Origin: an uncultured Bacteroidales bacterium
GTDB taxonomy: Bacteria > Bacteroidota > Bacteroidia > Bacteroidales > UBA932
Reading direction: 5' to 3'
Assembly (NCBI GenBank): GCA_944322805.1
Contig: CALUQC010000067.1
Coordinates: forward strand, 1 to 40,218
DNA length: 40,218 bases
The notes under the pieces: model-generated
Seen by the model: the letters and a program-made list of their open reading frames with translations, nothing else
Told to the model about the DNA's origin: nothing
The model's database searches: none
Made by a program: the position numbers and the translations under genes
Shown here: positions 28,881 through 37,762 of the stretch, one piece after another
Position numbering within the stretch: the stretch's first letter is position 1
Layout of the letters: each line of letters opens with the position of its first letter

Positions 28881-28953
28881 GCCACTTTAGCTCAGTCGGT
28901 AGAGCAACGCATTCGTAACGCGTAGGTCGTGGGTTCGAATCCCATGAGTGGCT
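28881..28953 (+). tRNA. tRNA-Thr (anticodon CGU)
   Basis: A 73-base cloverleaf. The acceptor stem GCCACTT pairs with GAGTGGC (one G-U), the D stem is GCTC/GAGC, the T arm is GTGGG-TTCGAAT-CCCAT (one G-U), and the anticodon at 28914-28916 is CGT, reading ACG codons. The discriminator is U and the CCA tail is not encoded (CAC follows), so it must be added. The anticodon stem ACGCA/CGCGT has an A-C pair at positions 31-39 next to the loop. It is followed by a strong intrinsic terminator at 28976-29020. Confidence 0.95.
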
Positions 28954-29531
28954 CACCTTATAAGTGAAAGATCGAAAAGCCGGTTTCCGCAGAATTCTGC
29001 GCTGATTCCGGCTTTTTTTTCATCAGCGGACATCAGCTCCGCCGGTCCGGCTAGTTCCACCGCCACTATGTCGCCAATCCTCTGGCTGACACATGCCGAA
29101 GCCTCTGAGAGGCTGTCTTCAATCAGTTCCGTGAAACGGATGCTCCCGTCAGTGGAAAACAATACTTCATCTCCCTTTCTGAACATGAAACCGCTTCCGC
29201 CGGCGTCCATCACGTCTGGAAGATACAGCGGAAAGGGGAGTATGGAACTGTGGTCGAGTACGGATGCCGATGCGACGCTTTCCGGTTTCCCGGTATTGAG
29301 CAGATTCCCGGGATACAGCAGGATGCCGAAATTGGCCCCGTCATAGTATCTGCCGGCGAATTTGCGGCCTATGCATTTCCCCGCCCTTGATATTCTGGCG
29401 AAAACGACGGGGGCATACCACATGGAATCAACAAAATCGGGAAAGAAAAAATCCCTGCTTTCCCTTTCCCATGTAGTGTCCGGACGGCAGACGAAAGTGC
29501 CGGTGCCGTGCAGTCTGACAGTGATGTTCAT
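28953..29531 (-). CDS. Degenerate fumarylacetoacetate-hydrolase-like protein
   Basis: A 192-residue protein of unknown role. By eye it follows the FAH-family layout: CRPDTTW near the N-terminus (canonical 'KPDTAL'), FFFPDFVDSMWYAPVVFARI (canonical '..PDF...HYEVELVVRI'), KFAGRYYDGANFGI (canonical 'KFAHRYYDEIGLGIDF'), VLDHSSILPFPL, and the final strands GDIVAVEL and NRLFDLSLIR. The metal-binding Glu pair of 'EVEL' is replaced (YAPVVF), and the N-terminal 'GRNYxxHAKE' segment with its catalytic His is missing. It is therefore probably not an FAH enzyme, though it is a full open frame in the dnaN operon, 39 bases after the exonuclease. Its last base overlaps the tRNA, and its C-terminal codons contain the tRNA terminator. 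Confidence 0.6.
   Translation of the reverse strand: MNITVRLHGTGTFVCRPDTTWERESRDFFFPDFVDSMWYAPVVFARISRAGKCIGRKFAGRYYDGANFGILLYPGNLLNTGKPESVASASVLDHSSILPFPLYLPDVMDAGGSGFMFRKGDEVLFSTDGSIRFTELIEDSLSEASACVSQRIGDIVAVELAGPAELMSADEKKAGISAEFCGNRLFDLSLIR
28976..29020 (+). terminator. Intrinsic terminator of tRNA-Thr, inside a convergent gene
   Basis: AAAGCCGG (28976-28983) pairs with CCGGCTTT (29008-29015), with a further perfect palindrome CGCAGAATTCTGCG inside (28988-29001), and the stem runs into eight T (29013-29020). The minus strand shows the same stem followed by TTTT, so it may work both ways. It lies in the last 23 codons of the FAH-like gene. Confidence 0.75.
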
Positions 29532-29570
29532 CAGAATATTACCGGTTTGTGCGGGCCTGTGCCGCCGGTC

Positions 29571-30488
29571 TCAGAACAGACGTCCTGAGCCGGAGCCCCA
29601 TTTTTCCGCAAGCGAACTTACCGACTTCTCGAGTTCCTTATCCGTGAGCTTCTTCTGGGCGGCCTTCCTGGCTTCTGCTTTTTCCGCCTCGAACTGGCGT
29701 CTCAGGAGCGTGAACTGCTGTTTCGTGTCGAGAGTGAATTCTCCGTTCTCCACCCAGCTGAAATACGACGGCTCGGTTTCGTACACTTCCCGGGCGGTCT
29801 TTCCGCGATGCTTGCCGAAGTTTATGACAACCTCTTTCCTGTCGTTGAATACAAGACGGCCGGCATAGTCGACTATTTTCATCCTTTCCGAAAAGTTCGC
29901 CAGGAAATTCACGTCGTTTTTCAACTGGTCAGGATACCTGTCCAACTGCGCTTTCAGCACTTCGTATGTAGCCATGGTATCGGCTTCCGCGGAGTGTGCC
30001 TTTTCCAGGTCCTTGTCGCAGTAGAACTTGTATGCGGCCTTGAGGTTGCGCGGCTCGAGCTGGTGGTAAATATTCTGGACATCCACCATTTTCATCTTGT
30101 GCAGGTCAATGCGGATAGCCTTGTTCTTGTATTTTCTCACCCTTTCAAGCTCTTCGGCAAGCATCGGCAAATCGAACTTGTTCGAGTTGAAACCGGCGAG
30201 GTCGGCTCCGTCGAGCCAGTCCTGCACCTCGTCCACTATTTCCCAGAAACATTTTTCGCCGACGAGATCTTCATCCTTGATTCCATGCACTTCCATGGCG
30301 CTCGGATTGATTTTTCTCTGGCAGTTCCCGACATAGTCCCACGGACGCACCCTCCATGTACGGATGTCGACATTGCTGCCGGGGCTTATTTTTACAAAAC
30401 TAAGTTCGATGATGGCATCGGTCGCAATATTCAATCCGGTACTTTCGATATCGAAGAAAAGTATCGGCCTTTCAAGATTCAATTCCAT
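29571..30488 (-). CDS. DEDD 3'-5' exonuclease (DnaQ/PolC epsilon-like)
   Basis: A 305-residue protein. Residues 8-175 are a DnaQ-type exonuclease: FFDIESTGLN (Asp13, Glu15), AGFNSNKFDLPMLAEEL (second Asp) and KAHSAEADTMATYEVL (His and Asp of the DEDDh type). A C-terminal region holds LVFNDRKEVVINFGKHRGKT and a W/Y motif (SYFSWVENGEF), a short module that often follows such exonucleases in Bacteroidota. It sits 4 bases after dnaN, which suggests work with the sliding clamp in proofreading or repair; whether it is the replicative proofreader is inference. Confidence 0.88.
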   Translation of the reverse strand: MELNLERPILFFDIESTGLNIATDAIIELSFVKISPGSNVDIRTWRVRPWDYVGNCQRKINPSAMEVHGIKDEDLVGEKCFWEIVDEVQDWLDGADLAGFNSNKFDLPMLAEELERVRKYKNKAIRIDLHKMKMVDVQNIYHQLEPRNLKAAYKFYCDKDLEKAHSAEADTMATYEVLKAQLDRYPDQLKNDVNFLANFSERMKIVDYAGRLVFNDRKEVVINFGKHRGKTAREVYETEPSYFSWVENGEFTLDTKQQFTLLRRQFEAEKAEARKAAQKKLTDKELEKSVSSLAEKWGSGSGRLF

Positions 30489-30492
30489 ATCC

Positions 30493-31611
30493 TCAGGCTA
30501 TGCTTGGCATCAGGATTCCACAAATTTTTCCGCTTTCCTCCTCTTCTTCCGAAGGTACGAGTACCGCCGGTCTTGCCCCGTCGGCGAACTTGATCACTAT
30601 TTCGCTGCAGTCGATATTGCTCAGAATCTCGATGAGGAACGTAGACTTGAAGCCTATGCTCAGGTCTTCTCCGTCGTACTCGCAAGGCAGTTTCTCGTAT
30701 GCCGCTAAGGAGAAGCCCAGGTCCTGGGCCGTGATTTCTATGGAGTTGGCCGTGAGATTCAGCTTTATGTGGTTCGAGCCCTTGTTCGCGCAGACGGATA
30801 CCCTGCGGACCGAATTCAGAAGCTGGAGCCTGTCTATTTTCATGATGTTGCTGTTACTCTGCGGTATGACATCCCTGTAACGGGGATATTTGCCTATGAC
30901 GAGCCGGCATGTCACAATGGTGTTGTCGAAACGGAATACGGCATTTTTCGAGTCAAACGATATTTCGACGTTTTCGGTGTTCTTTCCGATGATGCTCCTC
31001 AATATGGCCGCCGGTTTTTTATGCAGGATGAAGGATGCCTTTTCCGAGGCATTCACGCCGGAGGTCGTGTAGCATACCAGTTTGTGCGCATCCGAAGCTA
31101 CCAAAGTGGTGGAGTCCGTGTCGATGTCGAAGAATATTCCGTTCATCGTAGGCCTGATTTCATCGTCCGCCGTAGCGTATATGGTGGATGCTATGCCTTC
31201 CACGAGCTCCTGCGCCGGAAAATTCAGGGTCACTGCCGAATCGTCCGCAGATGCGAATGCCGGATAGTCCGAGGCCGGGAAATACGGGAGAGTGGAAGCT
31301 CCGCTCGCCCAGCCGAACTCGAACGAGGTGTCATTGAGCGTCTTGATGGACAGCGGCTGGTCCGGCAGCTCTTTCAGCAGGTCCATGAGGTGTTTGGCCG
31401 GAACGGCTATCTGGCCTTCTTCCTCGGCGCTTTCTACTTCTATGCTTGTCCGCATCGTCAGTTCCGAATCGGATGCGGTAATTTCCAGAGTATTGTCTTT
31501 CAGGTTGAAAAGGAAGTTCTCGAGAATCGGGAGGGCAGATTTGGCCGGTATGGCCTTGGCTACTGTCATGATTCCTTTCAACAGTTCCGAGCTTGAAATA
31601 ACTAACTTCAT
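30493..31611 (-). CDS. dnaN: DNA polymerase III beta subunit (sliding clamp)
   Basis: A 372-residue ring subunit that holds polymerase on DNA. It shows the clamp fold: MKLVISSSELLKGIMTVAKA at the start, LPILENFLFNLKDNTLEITA, ATDSELTMRTSIEVES-like strands, RPTMNGIFFDID, VASDAHKLVCY, and the C-terminal end with a conserved LMPSIA. Length is normal (E. coli 366). The ATG at 31611 fits the family start. It is first in a minus-strand operon with the exonuclease and the FAH-like gene. No dnaA is next to it, so this is probably not the replication origin. Confidence 0.96.
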   Translation of the reverse strand: MKLVISSSELLKGIMTVAKAIPAKSALPILENFLFNLKDNTLEITASDSELTMRTSIEVESAEEEGQIAVPAKHLMDLLKELPDQPLSIKTLNDTSFEFGWASGASTLPYFPASDYPAFASADDSAVTLNFPAQELVEGIASTIYATADDEIRPTMNGIFFDIDTDSTTLVASDAHKLVCYTTSGVNASEKASFILHKKPAAILRSIIGKNTENVEISFDSKNAVFRFDNTIVTCRLVIGKYPRYRDVIPQSNSNIMKIDRLQLLNSVRRVSVCANKGSNHIKLNLTANSIEITAQDLGFSLAAYEKLPCEYDGEDLSIGFKSTFLIEILSNIDCSEIVIKFADGARPAVLVPSEEEEESGKICGILMPSIA

Positions 31612-31644
31612 AAGATTCGTCCGTATAATTCCAAAATAACCCAA

Positions 31645-31652
31645 CAAAAGTA
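31645..31652 (-). promoter_or_regulatory. -7 promoter box for dnaN
   Basis: TACTTTTG on the minus strand fits TAnnTTTG, 33 bases upstream of the dnaN ATG. The region to the divergent protease gene (31612-31737) is AT-rich and otherwise unremarkable. Confidence 0.5.
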
Positions 31653-31737
31653 AGAAAAATTTGCCGGATTATGGCATATTATTTGATTTTTTCCGCAGCC
31701 CGAAATCATGTATGTTGAAAATTTAATTTGTACACAT

Positions 31738-33168
31738 ATGAAAAAAGGTGTTTTAATCGTTTTGCTGTCTGCTCTCGTAGGAGGTTTGACGGCATTTGCA
31801 GTGGTCAAGAATACGGACATGTCCGAGAAAATGACCGTAGTGTCGACGGATGGAAGCCAGTACAGGACTGTCAATTTGTCATTGTCAGACTATCCTGACT
31901 TTACATATGCCGCGGAATCTGCCGTGGATGCGGTAGTGTACGTGAAGGTCGTGGCGAAGGATGTCACGATCGGAGCCCCGAATTCCATATTCGATTTCTT
32001 CTTCGGCTATGGCGGAACTCCTCAGGAAAGGGAGAAAGTGGGCAGCGGCTCAGGCGTCATCATCCGTCCTGACGGATACATAGTGACCAACAACCATGTG
32101 GTGGAGGGCGCTACCGACATCCAGGTGACGCTGAACAACAACAAGACTTTCGACGCGAAACTGATAGGTACTGACCCTGCTACCGATGTGGCTATCATCA
32201 AGATAGAGGCGGAAGGCCTGCCGGTCATCCCATTCGGGGATTCCGACAAGCTGCGGCTTGGCGAATGGGTGCTGGCCATCGGCAGCCCTTATGACCTGCG
32301 TTCGACCATCACGGCCGGCATAGTGAGTGCGAAGGGCCGTTCCATGCCGAACTATGACGGCGAATTCAAGATAGAGTCCTTTATCCAGACGGATGCTGCG
32401 GTGAATCCGGGCAACAGCGGCGGAGCCCTCGTGGACAAGAAGGGCAACCTCGTGGGAGTGAATACCGCCATTATTTCCCAGACGGGCTCCTACACGGGCT
32501 ATTCGTTCGCCATTCCTTCGAACATGGTAAAGAAAGTCGCTGAAGACCTTATCGATTTCGGAAGCGTGAAACGGGCCGTTCTCGGCATCACCATGCAGCC
32601 GATAACCGACAAAATTTACAAAGAATTGAAACTTTCCTCATTTGACGGCGTATATATTACTGAGGTTTTGAGCGGAAGCGCCGCGGATCAGGCCGGAGTA
32701 AAGAAAGGCGATATCCTGATTGCAGTCGATTCCATCAAGGTCAGGAATGCTGCCGCGGTGCAGGAAGCGGTGAACAGTTTCCGCCCGGGTGACGAGGCTG
32801 AACTGACAGTGATCAGGGACGGCAAGGAGAAAGTCCTGGATGTCAAGTTCAAGAGTACGATGGTGGACAACGGCTCCGTGGATGAGGAAGGTGCAGTGGC
32901 ATTCTATGGCGCAAAGCTCAAGGAGGCCGGCAAGGACAAGCTGGAGGCGCTGAATCTTGACAGGGGTGTGGAGATTGTCTCCGTAGGTCCGGGAAAGATA
33001 ATGGATGCCGGAGTGCCGGAAGGATTCGTCATACTGTATGTAAACGACCAGCCTGTAAGCAAGCCTCAGGACGTTATGAATATTGTGAAGAAGTCGAAGA
33101 GGGCTGTTTTCATCGAGGGTGTGACATCTTACGGTAAACCGTCATATTTCGGCTTCGGAGTTGAATAG
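31738..33168 (+). CDS. degP: HtrA/DegP-type periplasmic serine protease
   Basis: A 476-residue Do-like protease and chaperone for misfolded envelope proteins. A signal or anchor helix (3-22) is followed by the trypsin-like domain with the triad His120 ([10 protein letters not shown]), Asp150 ([10 protein letters not shown]) and Ser228 (NPGNSGGAL), then two PDZ domains (about 285-385 and 395-476), the first with [20 protein letters not shown]. It has the two-PDZ DegP architecture. The start at 31738 gives a normal signal sequence. It lies divergent from dnaN and 47 bases upstream of rpoD; a TTAATTTG at 31724-31731 is only a poor -7 box. Confidence 0.95.
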   Translation: MKKGVLIVLLSALVGGLTAFAVVKNTDMSEKMTVVSTDGSQYRTVNLSLSDYPDFTYAAESAVDAVVYVKVVAKDVTIGAPNSIFDFFFGYGGTPQEREKVGSGSGVIIRPDGYIVTNNHVVEGATDIQVTLNNNKTFDAKLIGTDPATDVAIIKIEAEGLPVIPFGDSDKLRLGEWVLAIGSPYDLRSTITAGIVSAKGRSMPNYDGEFKIESFIQTDAAVNPGNSGGALVDKKGNLVGVNTAIISQTGSYTGYSFAIPSNMVKKVAEDLIDFGSVKRAVLGITMQPITDKIYKELKLSSFDGVYITEVLSGSAADQAGVKKGDILIAVDSIKVRNAAAVQEAVNSFRPGDEAELTVIRDGKEKVLDVKFKSTMVDNGSVDEEGAVAFYGAKLKEAGKDKLEALNLDRGVEIVSVGPGKIMDAGVPEGFVILYVNDQPVSKPQDVMNIVKKSKRAVFIEGVTSYGKPSYFGFGVE

Positions 33169-33215
33169 GCGGCGGACGCGGAGACAGCGGGTTTCGTCGT
33201 AAGACGTTAGTTATT

Positions 33216-34076
33216 ATGAGACAGCTTAAAATTACGAAATCGATTACTAACCGTGAGAGTGCTTCTCTTGACAAGTATCTGCAGGAAATCGGCAGGGAGG
33301 AGCTTATCACCGTAGAGGATGAAGTGGAACTTGCCCAGAGAATCCGCAAGGGCGACCAGGCGGCTCTCGAGAAACTGACCAGGGCCAACCTGAGATTCGT
33401 GGTCTCGGTGGCAAAGCAATATCAGAACCAGGGCCTCAGCCTTCCGGACCTTATAAACGAAGGCAACCTCGGCCTGATAAAGGCAGCTGAAAAATTCGAC
33501 GAGACGAGGGGATTCAAGTTCATTTCCTATGCGGTGTGGTGGATAAGGCAGTCCATACTCCAGGCTCTTGCGGAGCAGTCGAGAATCGTAAGGCTTCCGC
33601 TGAATCAGGTCGGCTCGCTGAACAAGATAAACAAGGCTCTGTCGAAATTCGAACAGGAAAACGAAAGGATGCCGTCCAACGAGGAACTGTCGGAGATGAT
33701 AGATGTCCCGAAGGACAAAATCGCGGATACCTTAAGGGTATCCGGCAGACATGTGTCGGTGGATGCGCCTTTCGTTGAGGGTGAGGACAACAGCCTGCTG
33801 GACATCCTCGTGAACAATGATTCTCCGAGTGCCGACAGGGGATTGGTAAACGAATCTCTGAACAAGGAAATCGAGAGGGCGCTGTCCACGCTTGCTCCGA
33901 GGGAAAGGGAAATCGTAAAGTCCTTTTTCGGGATAGGCTGCCAGGAGATGACTCTCGAGGAAATAGGCGAACGCTTCGGCCTGACCCGCGAGCGTGTCCG
34001 TCAGATCAAGGAGAAAGCCATCAGGCGTCTGAGGAGCAATTCCAGAAGCAAACTGCTGAAAAGCTACCTCGGCTGA
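33216..34076 (+). CDS. rpoD: Primary sigma factor RpoD (short Bacteroidota type)
   Basis: A 286-residue group 1 sigma factor. Region 1.2 ([20 protein letters not shown]), 2.1-2.4 ([38 protein letters not shown]), 3 ([20 protein letters not shown]) and 4.2 ([20 protein letters not shown]) are all intact. There is no region 1.1 and no large non-conserved insert, which is how Bacteroidota housekeeping sigma factors look. It would recognise the TTTG / TAnnTTTG promoters seen across this window. A small hairpin with a GTAA loop (33195-33206) stands just before the ATG; its meaning is unclear. Confidence 0.96.
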   Translation: MRQLKITKSITNRESASLDKYLQEIGREELITVEDEVELAQRIRKGDQAALEKLTRANLRFVVSVAKQYQNQGLSLPDLINEGNLGLIKAAEKFDETRGFKFISYAVWWIRQSILQALAEQSRIVRLPLNQVGSLNKINKALSKFEQENERMPSNEELSEMIDVPKDKIADTLRVSGRHVSVDAPFVEGEDNSLLDILVNNDSPSADRGLVNESLNKEIERALSTLAPREREIVKSFFGIGCQEMTLEEIGERFGLTRERVRQIKEKAIRRLRSNSRSKLLKSYLG

Positions 34077-34111
34077 GCCCCGGAGAAACGAATCTACGAA
34101 CATACACGCTT

Positions 34112-35902
34112 ATGAGTCCAGATAAATTTATCATAGAAAAATCAAGGGAAGCAGTCTCGTCGTTGTACGGGGCTGCTTTGCCGGATACGATGTTCCAGGT
34201 CCAGGTTACGAGAAAGGAATTCGAAGGGGATTACACCTTGGTGGTGTTTCCCCTTTTGAAGGTTTCAAGGCTTGCTCCTGACGCTACCGCCGCAGCGATA
34301 GGCGGCTGGCTGAAAGAAAATACGGCGGAAATTGCCGGATACAATGTCGTAAAGGGCTTTCTGAATATTTCATTTTCGCCGGTATATTGGAACAGGCTGT
34401 TCGCATCCATATTGTCCGACGGCAGTTTCGGACAGCTTCCGTCCACCGGCAAGACCATCATGGTGGAGTTTTCATCGCCGAATACCAACAAGCCTCTGCA
34501 TCTGGGGCACATACGTAATATCCTTCTCGGATGGTCAGTGTCAAGGCTTCTCGAGGCCAACGGCCATAAGGTGATGAAAGTCAATCTCGTGAACGACAGG
34601 GGCATCCATATCTGCAAGTCCATGCTGGCATGGCTGAAGACGGCGGACGGACAGACGCCGGAGTCTTCCGGAAAGAAGGGAGACCATCTTGTCGGAGACT
34701 GCTACGTGGCGTTCAACGACATGTACAAGAAGGAGGTGAAGGAGCTTGTTGCGGGAGGCATGTCCGAGGAAGAGGCGGAGAAGAATGCCCCGAGCCTGAA
34801 AGAGGCTCAGGAGATGCTGCTCAAATGGGAGCAGGGAGACGCCGGAGTGGTGGCCTTGTGGAAAAAGATGAATTCCTGGGTCTATGCCGGATTCGACAAG
34901 ACATACGAGGATCTGGGAATATCCTTTGACCGGACTTATTACGAATCACAGACTTATCTTCTCGGAAAGGCGCTGGTGCAGAAAGGTCTGGATATGGGGA
35001 TTTTCGAAAGGGATCCGGACGGCTCCGTGTGGTGCGACCTGACATCGGACGGCCTGGACAGGAAACTCCTGCTCAGGGGGGACGGTACTTCCGTGTACAT
35101 GACGCAGGATCTCGGTACCGCAGAGCAGAGGTTCAGCGAGTACAATCTGGATGAACACATATATGTGGTGGGAAATGAGCAGAACTACCACTTCCAGGTC
35201 CTGAAACTCATCCTGAAGAAGCTCGGTTTCGCATGGTCAGACAACATCTACCATCTTTCCTACGGAATGGTGGAACTGCCGGAGGGCAAGATGAAGTCGA
35301 GGGAAGGCACCGTAGTGGATGCCGACGATCTTCTCGAAAAGATGTACAATACGGCGAAAGAGACCTCTCTCGAACTCGGGAAAATAGACAATATGACCGA
35401 AGCCGAGCAGCATGAACTTTTCCGCAAGCTGAGCCTCGGAGCGCTGAAGTACTTCATCATCAAGGTGGATCCGAAGAAAACCATGCTTTTCGATCCGAAG
35501 GAATCGATAGATTTCAACGGAAATACCGGACCGTTCATACAGTACACGCATGCGAGGATAAAATCAATTCTCAGGAAAGCTGCGGGGCGCGGCATTTCTT
35601 TCGGAGCCGATGCCGTCAGGGATGACATTGCCTTGTCCGCAAAGGAAATCCGGCTCATAAAGATTATAGACATGTATCCGGGCAAGATAGCTGAGGGCGG
35701 CCAGGCCCATTCACCGGCCGTCATTGCCAACTATGCCTATGACCTGGCGAAAGAATTCAACCAGTACTACCATGATACTCCGGTCCTCAGGGAAGAGGAC
35801 GAGGCCCTGCTCAAGTACAGGCTTGCCCTGCTTTCCATGATAGCGGAAGTTCTGGTAAAGGCTATGGATATCCTCGGAATCCAGCTGCCTGAAAGGATGT
35901 AG
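34112..35902 (+). CDS. argS: Arginyl-tRNA synthetase
   Basis: A 596-residue class I aminoacyl-tRNA synthetase. An N-terminal add-1 domain (about 1-100) for tRNA D-loop contact is followed by the catalytic domain with the HIGH motif as HLGH (130-133, in SSPNTNKPLHLGHIRN), VNLVNDRGIHICKSMLAW, and a KMSK-like EGKMKSREGTVVDADDL. The DALR anticodon domain closes the protein (TGPFIQYTHARIKSILRKA onward). Normal length. It starts 35 bases after rpoD and ends 20 bases before the YgiQ-type gene. Confidence 0.97.
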   Translation: MSPDKFIIEKSREAVSSLYGAALPDTMFQVQVTRKEFEGDYTLVVFPLLKVSRLAPDATAAAIGGWLKENTAEIAGYNVVKGFLNISFSPVYWNRLFASILSDGSFGQLPSTGKTIMVEFSSPNTNKPLHLGHIRNILLGWSVSRLLEANGHKVMKVNLVNDRGIHICKSMLAWLKTADGQTPESSGKKGDHLVGDCYVAFNDMYKKEVKELVAGGMSEEEAEKNAPSLKEAQEMLLKWEQGDAGVVALWKKMNSWVYAGFDKTYEDLGISFDRTYYESQTYLLGKALVQKGLDMGIFERDPDGSVWCDLTSDGLDRKLLLRGDGTSVYMTQDLGTAEQRFSEYNLDEHIYVVGNEQNYHFQVLKLILKKLGFAWSDNIYHLSYGMVELPEGKMKSREGTVVDADDLLEKMYNTAKETSLELGKIDNMTEAEQHELFRKLSLGALKYFIIKVDPKKTMLFDPKESIDFNGNTGPFIQYTHARIKSILRKAAGRGISFGADAVRDDIALSAKEIRLIKIIDMYPGKIAEGGQAHSPAVIANYAYDLAKEFNQYYHDTPVLREEDEALLKYRLALLSMIAEVLVKAMDILGIQLPERM

Positions 35903-35922
35903 AAAACTGTTTTGAAATCCGT

Positions 35923-37641
35923 ATGGCGGATGTTTGCATGATACCGACTTCGGTAAGGGAAGTCGAAAATTTAGGGTGGGACTATGTCGATGTCATCATT
36001 TTTACGGGTGATGCGTTCATAGACCACCCTTCTTTCGGTACTGCCGTCATTGCAAGGTACTTGCAGAAACACGGCTACCGCGTGGCCGTCGTACCTCAGC
36101 CGAACTGGAGGGACGATCTGCGCGATTTCAGGAAACTCGGCCGTCCCCGCCTTTATTTCGGAGTAAATTCCGGAGCCATGGATTCCATGGTGAATCATTA
36201 TACGGCTTCCAAGCGGCTCAGAAGCAATGACGCATATACTCCGATGGGAAAGGCCGGACAGCGCCCGGACTATGCTGTGACCGTATATACCCGCATCCTG
36301 AAAAGACTGTATCCGGACATACCGGTGATTATCGGCGGCATCGAGGCATCATTGAGACGGCTCACCCATTATGACTACTGGAAAGACTGCCTGCTGCCTT
36401 CCGTCTTAGTGGATAGCGGGGCGGATTACCTGTCATACGGCATGGGGGAAAGGACCATGCTCGAGCTTACGAAGGCCATCGAGGCCGGAAGAAATGCTTC
36501 TGACATCCGGAAAATACCGCAGATAGCCTTTTATATGACGGGAAGAAACCATGCAGGAGATGCCGTCATGCTTCATTCGTATGAAAGGTGCGTGGCGGAC
36601 AAGAAGGCTTTCGCGGAGAATTTCCATATTATCGAGACTTCGGCCAACATGCTGTCTCCCAAGGTGCTGATAGAGCCGTGCAACGGAGGCTACGTCAGGG
36701 TCAATCCTCCCTGGCCTCCTGCAGGGGAAGATGAAATGGATTCTTTCTGGGACCTGCCTTTTACCAAACTGCCGCATCCGCGCTACAAGGGCAAACATAT
36801 CCCCGCGTATGAAATGATAAAATTTTCCATAAATACGCACCGCGGATGTTTCGGAGGCTGCAATTTCTGCACTATTGCAGCGCATCAGGGCAAATTCATC
36901 CAGTGCCGGTCGGAAAAGTCGATTCTCAGGGAGATTGAAATGCTGAAAAGCCTGCCGGGCTTTGCGGGCAATATTTCGGATGTAGGGGCGCCTACGGCGA
37001 ACATGTACGGCATGGGAGGGAAAAACCGGGAACTTTGTTCAAGGTGCATGAGAAAATCATGTCTTTATCCCGCTCCGTGCCGGAATCTGGACCGTTCGCA
37101 TGAGCGGCTGCTGAAACTGTACGCCTCAATTTCCAGAATCAAGGGGATCCGGCATTTCTACATAGGCAGCGGCATCCGTTACGACCTTTTTCTCGATGAG
37201 AAAGGTTTTGTGGACGAGTCGTCCTATCCGTATCTGAAAGAACTGATTCTCGAACATACGTCTGGAATATTGAAAGTGGCTCCGGAGCATACCGAAGACA
37301 GCGTGCTGAAACTGATGGCCAAGCCGCCGTTCAGCCTTTTCGCACGCCTGCGCCGGGAATTCGATGCCATTGTCCGCAAGGCGGACAAGCACTGTCTGCT
37401 CATCCCTTATTTTATCTCGGGACATCCTGGCTGCGGCATCAGGGAGATGAAAAAGCTGTCCGAAAACCCTGTGCTCAGGGGGATCCGGACCGAACAGGTG
37501 CAGGATTTCACTCCGACACCGATGACTACATCTTCGGTCATGTTCTATACCGGAATCGACCCAAGGACGATGCAGAAAGTTTTCGTCGAGCGCGATATCG
37601 AAAGGAAGAGGCAGCAGAAGTCATACTTCTTCAGAAGATAG
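35923..37641 (+). CDS. YgiQ family radical SAM protein (UPF0313)
   Basis: A 572-residue protein of the YgiQ family. An N-terminal cobalamin-binding-like domain (about 18-190, with IFTGDAFIDHPSFGTAVIAR) precedes the radical SAM motif CFGGCNFC (Cys309, Cys313, Cys316). A second group of four cysteines (Cys372, 375, 380, 386; LCSRCMRKSCLYPAPC) is also present and probably binds another metal or cluster. VAPEHTEDSVLKLMAKP and DFTPTPMTTSSVMFYTG are family signatures. The reaction is unknown. The start may be 35923 or the ATG at 35938. It follows argS by 20 bases. Confidence 0.92.
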   Translation: MADVCMIPTSVREVENLGWDYVDVIIFTGDAFIDHPSFGTAVIARYLQKHGYRVAVVPQPNWRDDLRDFRKLGRPRLYFGVNSGAMDSMVNHYTASKRLRSNDAYTPMGKAGQRPDYAVTVYTRILKRLYPDIPVIIGGIEASLRRLTHYDYWKDCLLPSVLVDSGADYLSYGMGERTMLELTKAIEAGRNASDIRKIPQIAFYMTGRNHAGDAVMLHSYERCVADKKAFAENFHIIETSANMLSPKVLIEPCNGGYVRVNPPWPPAGEDEMDSFWDLPFTKLPHPRYKGKHIPAYEMIKFSINTHRGCFGGCNFCTIAAHQGKFIQCRSEKSILREIEMLKSLPGFAGNISDVGAPTANMYGMGGKNRELCSRCMRKSCLYPAPCRNLDRSHERLLKLYASISRIKGIRHFYIGSGIRYDLFLDEKGFVDESSYPYLKELILEHTSGILKVAPEHTEDSVLKLMAKPPFSLFARLRREFDAIVRKADKHCLLIPYFISGHPGCGIREMKKLSENPVLRGIRTEQVQDFTPTPMTTSSVMFYTGIDPRTMQKVFVERDIERKRQQKSYFFRR

Positions 37642-37698
37642 TTCTTCAGGAGATAGCGGCCGGGGCTGAAATGACTTCTGCAAAAAACTGAAAATATT

Positions 37699-37730
37699 TT
37701 TCCCGATTACGAAATAATGTTCTATAATTG
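37699..37730 (+). promoter_or_regulatory. Probable promoter of the small acidic protein
   Basis: TTTC (37699-37702) and TATAATTG (37723-37730) are 20 bases apart; the -7 box differs from TAnnTTTG at one position. The ATG follows 32 bases later. Confidence 0.4.
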
Positions 37731-37762
37731 CACAGTAAATCTGAACAAAAAAGAAAAGAAAT

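Noticed and set aside
30493..31652. Chromosomal replication origin next to dnaN
   Set aside because: No dnaA gene and no cluster of DnaA boxes is visible nearby; in Bacteroidota dnaN is often away from the origin.
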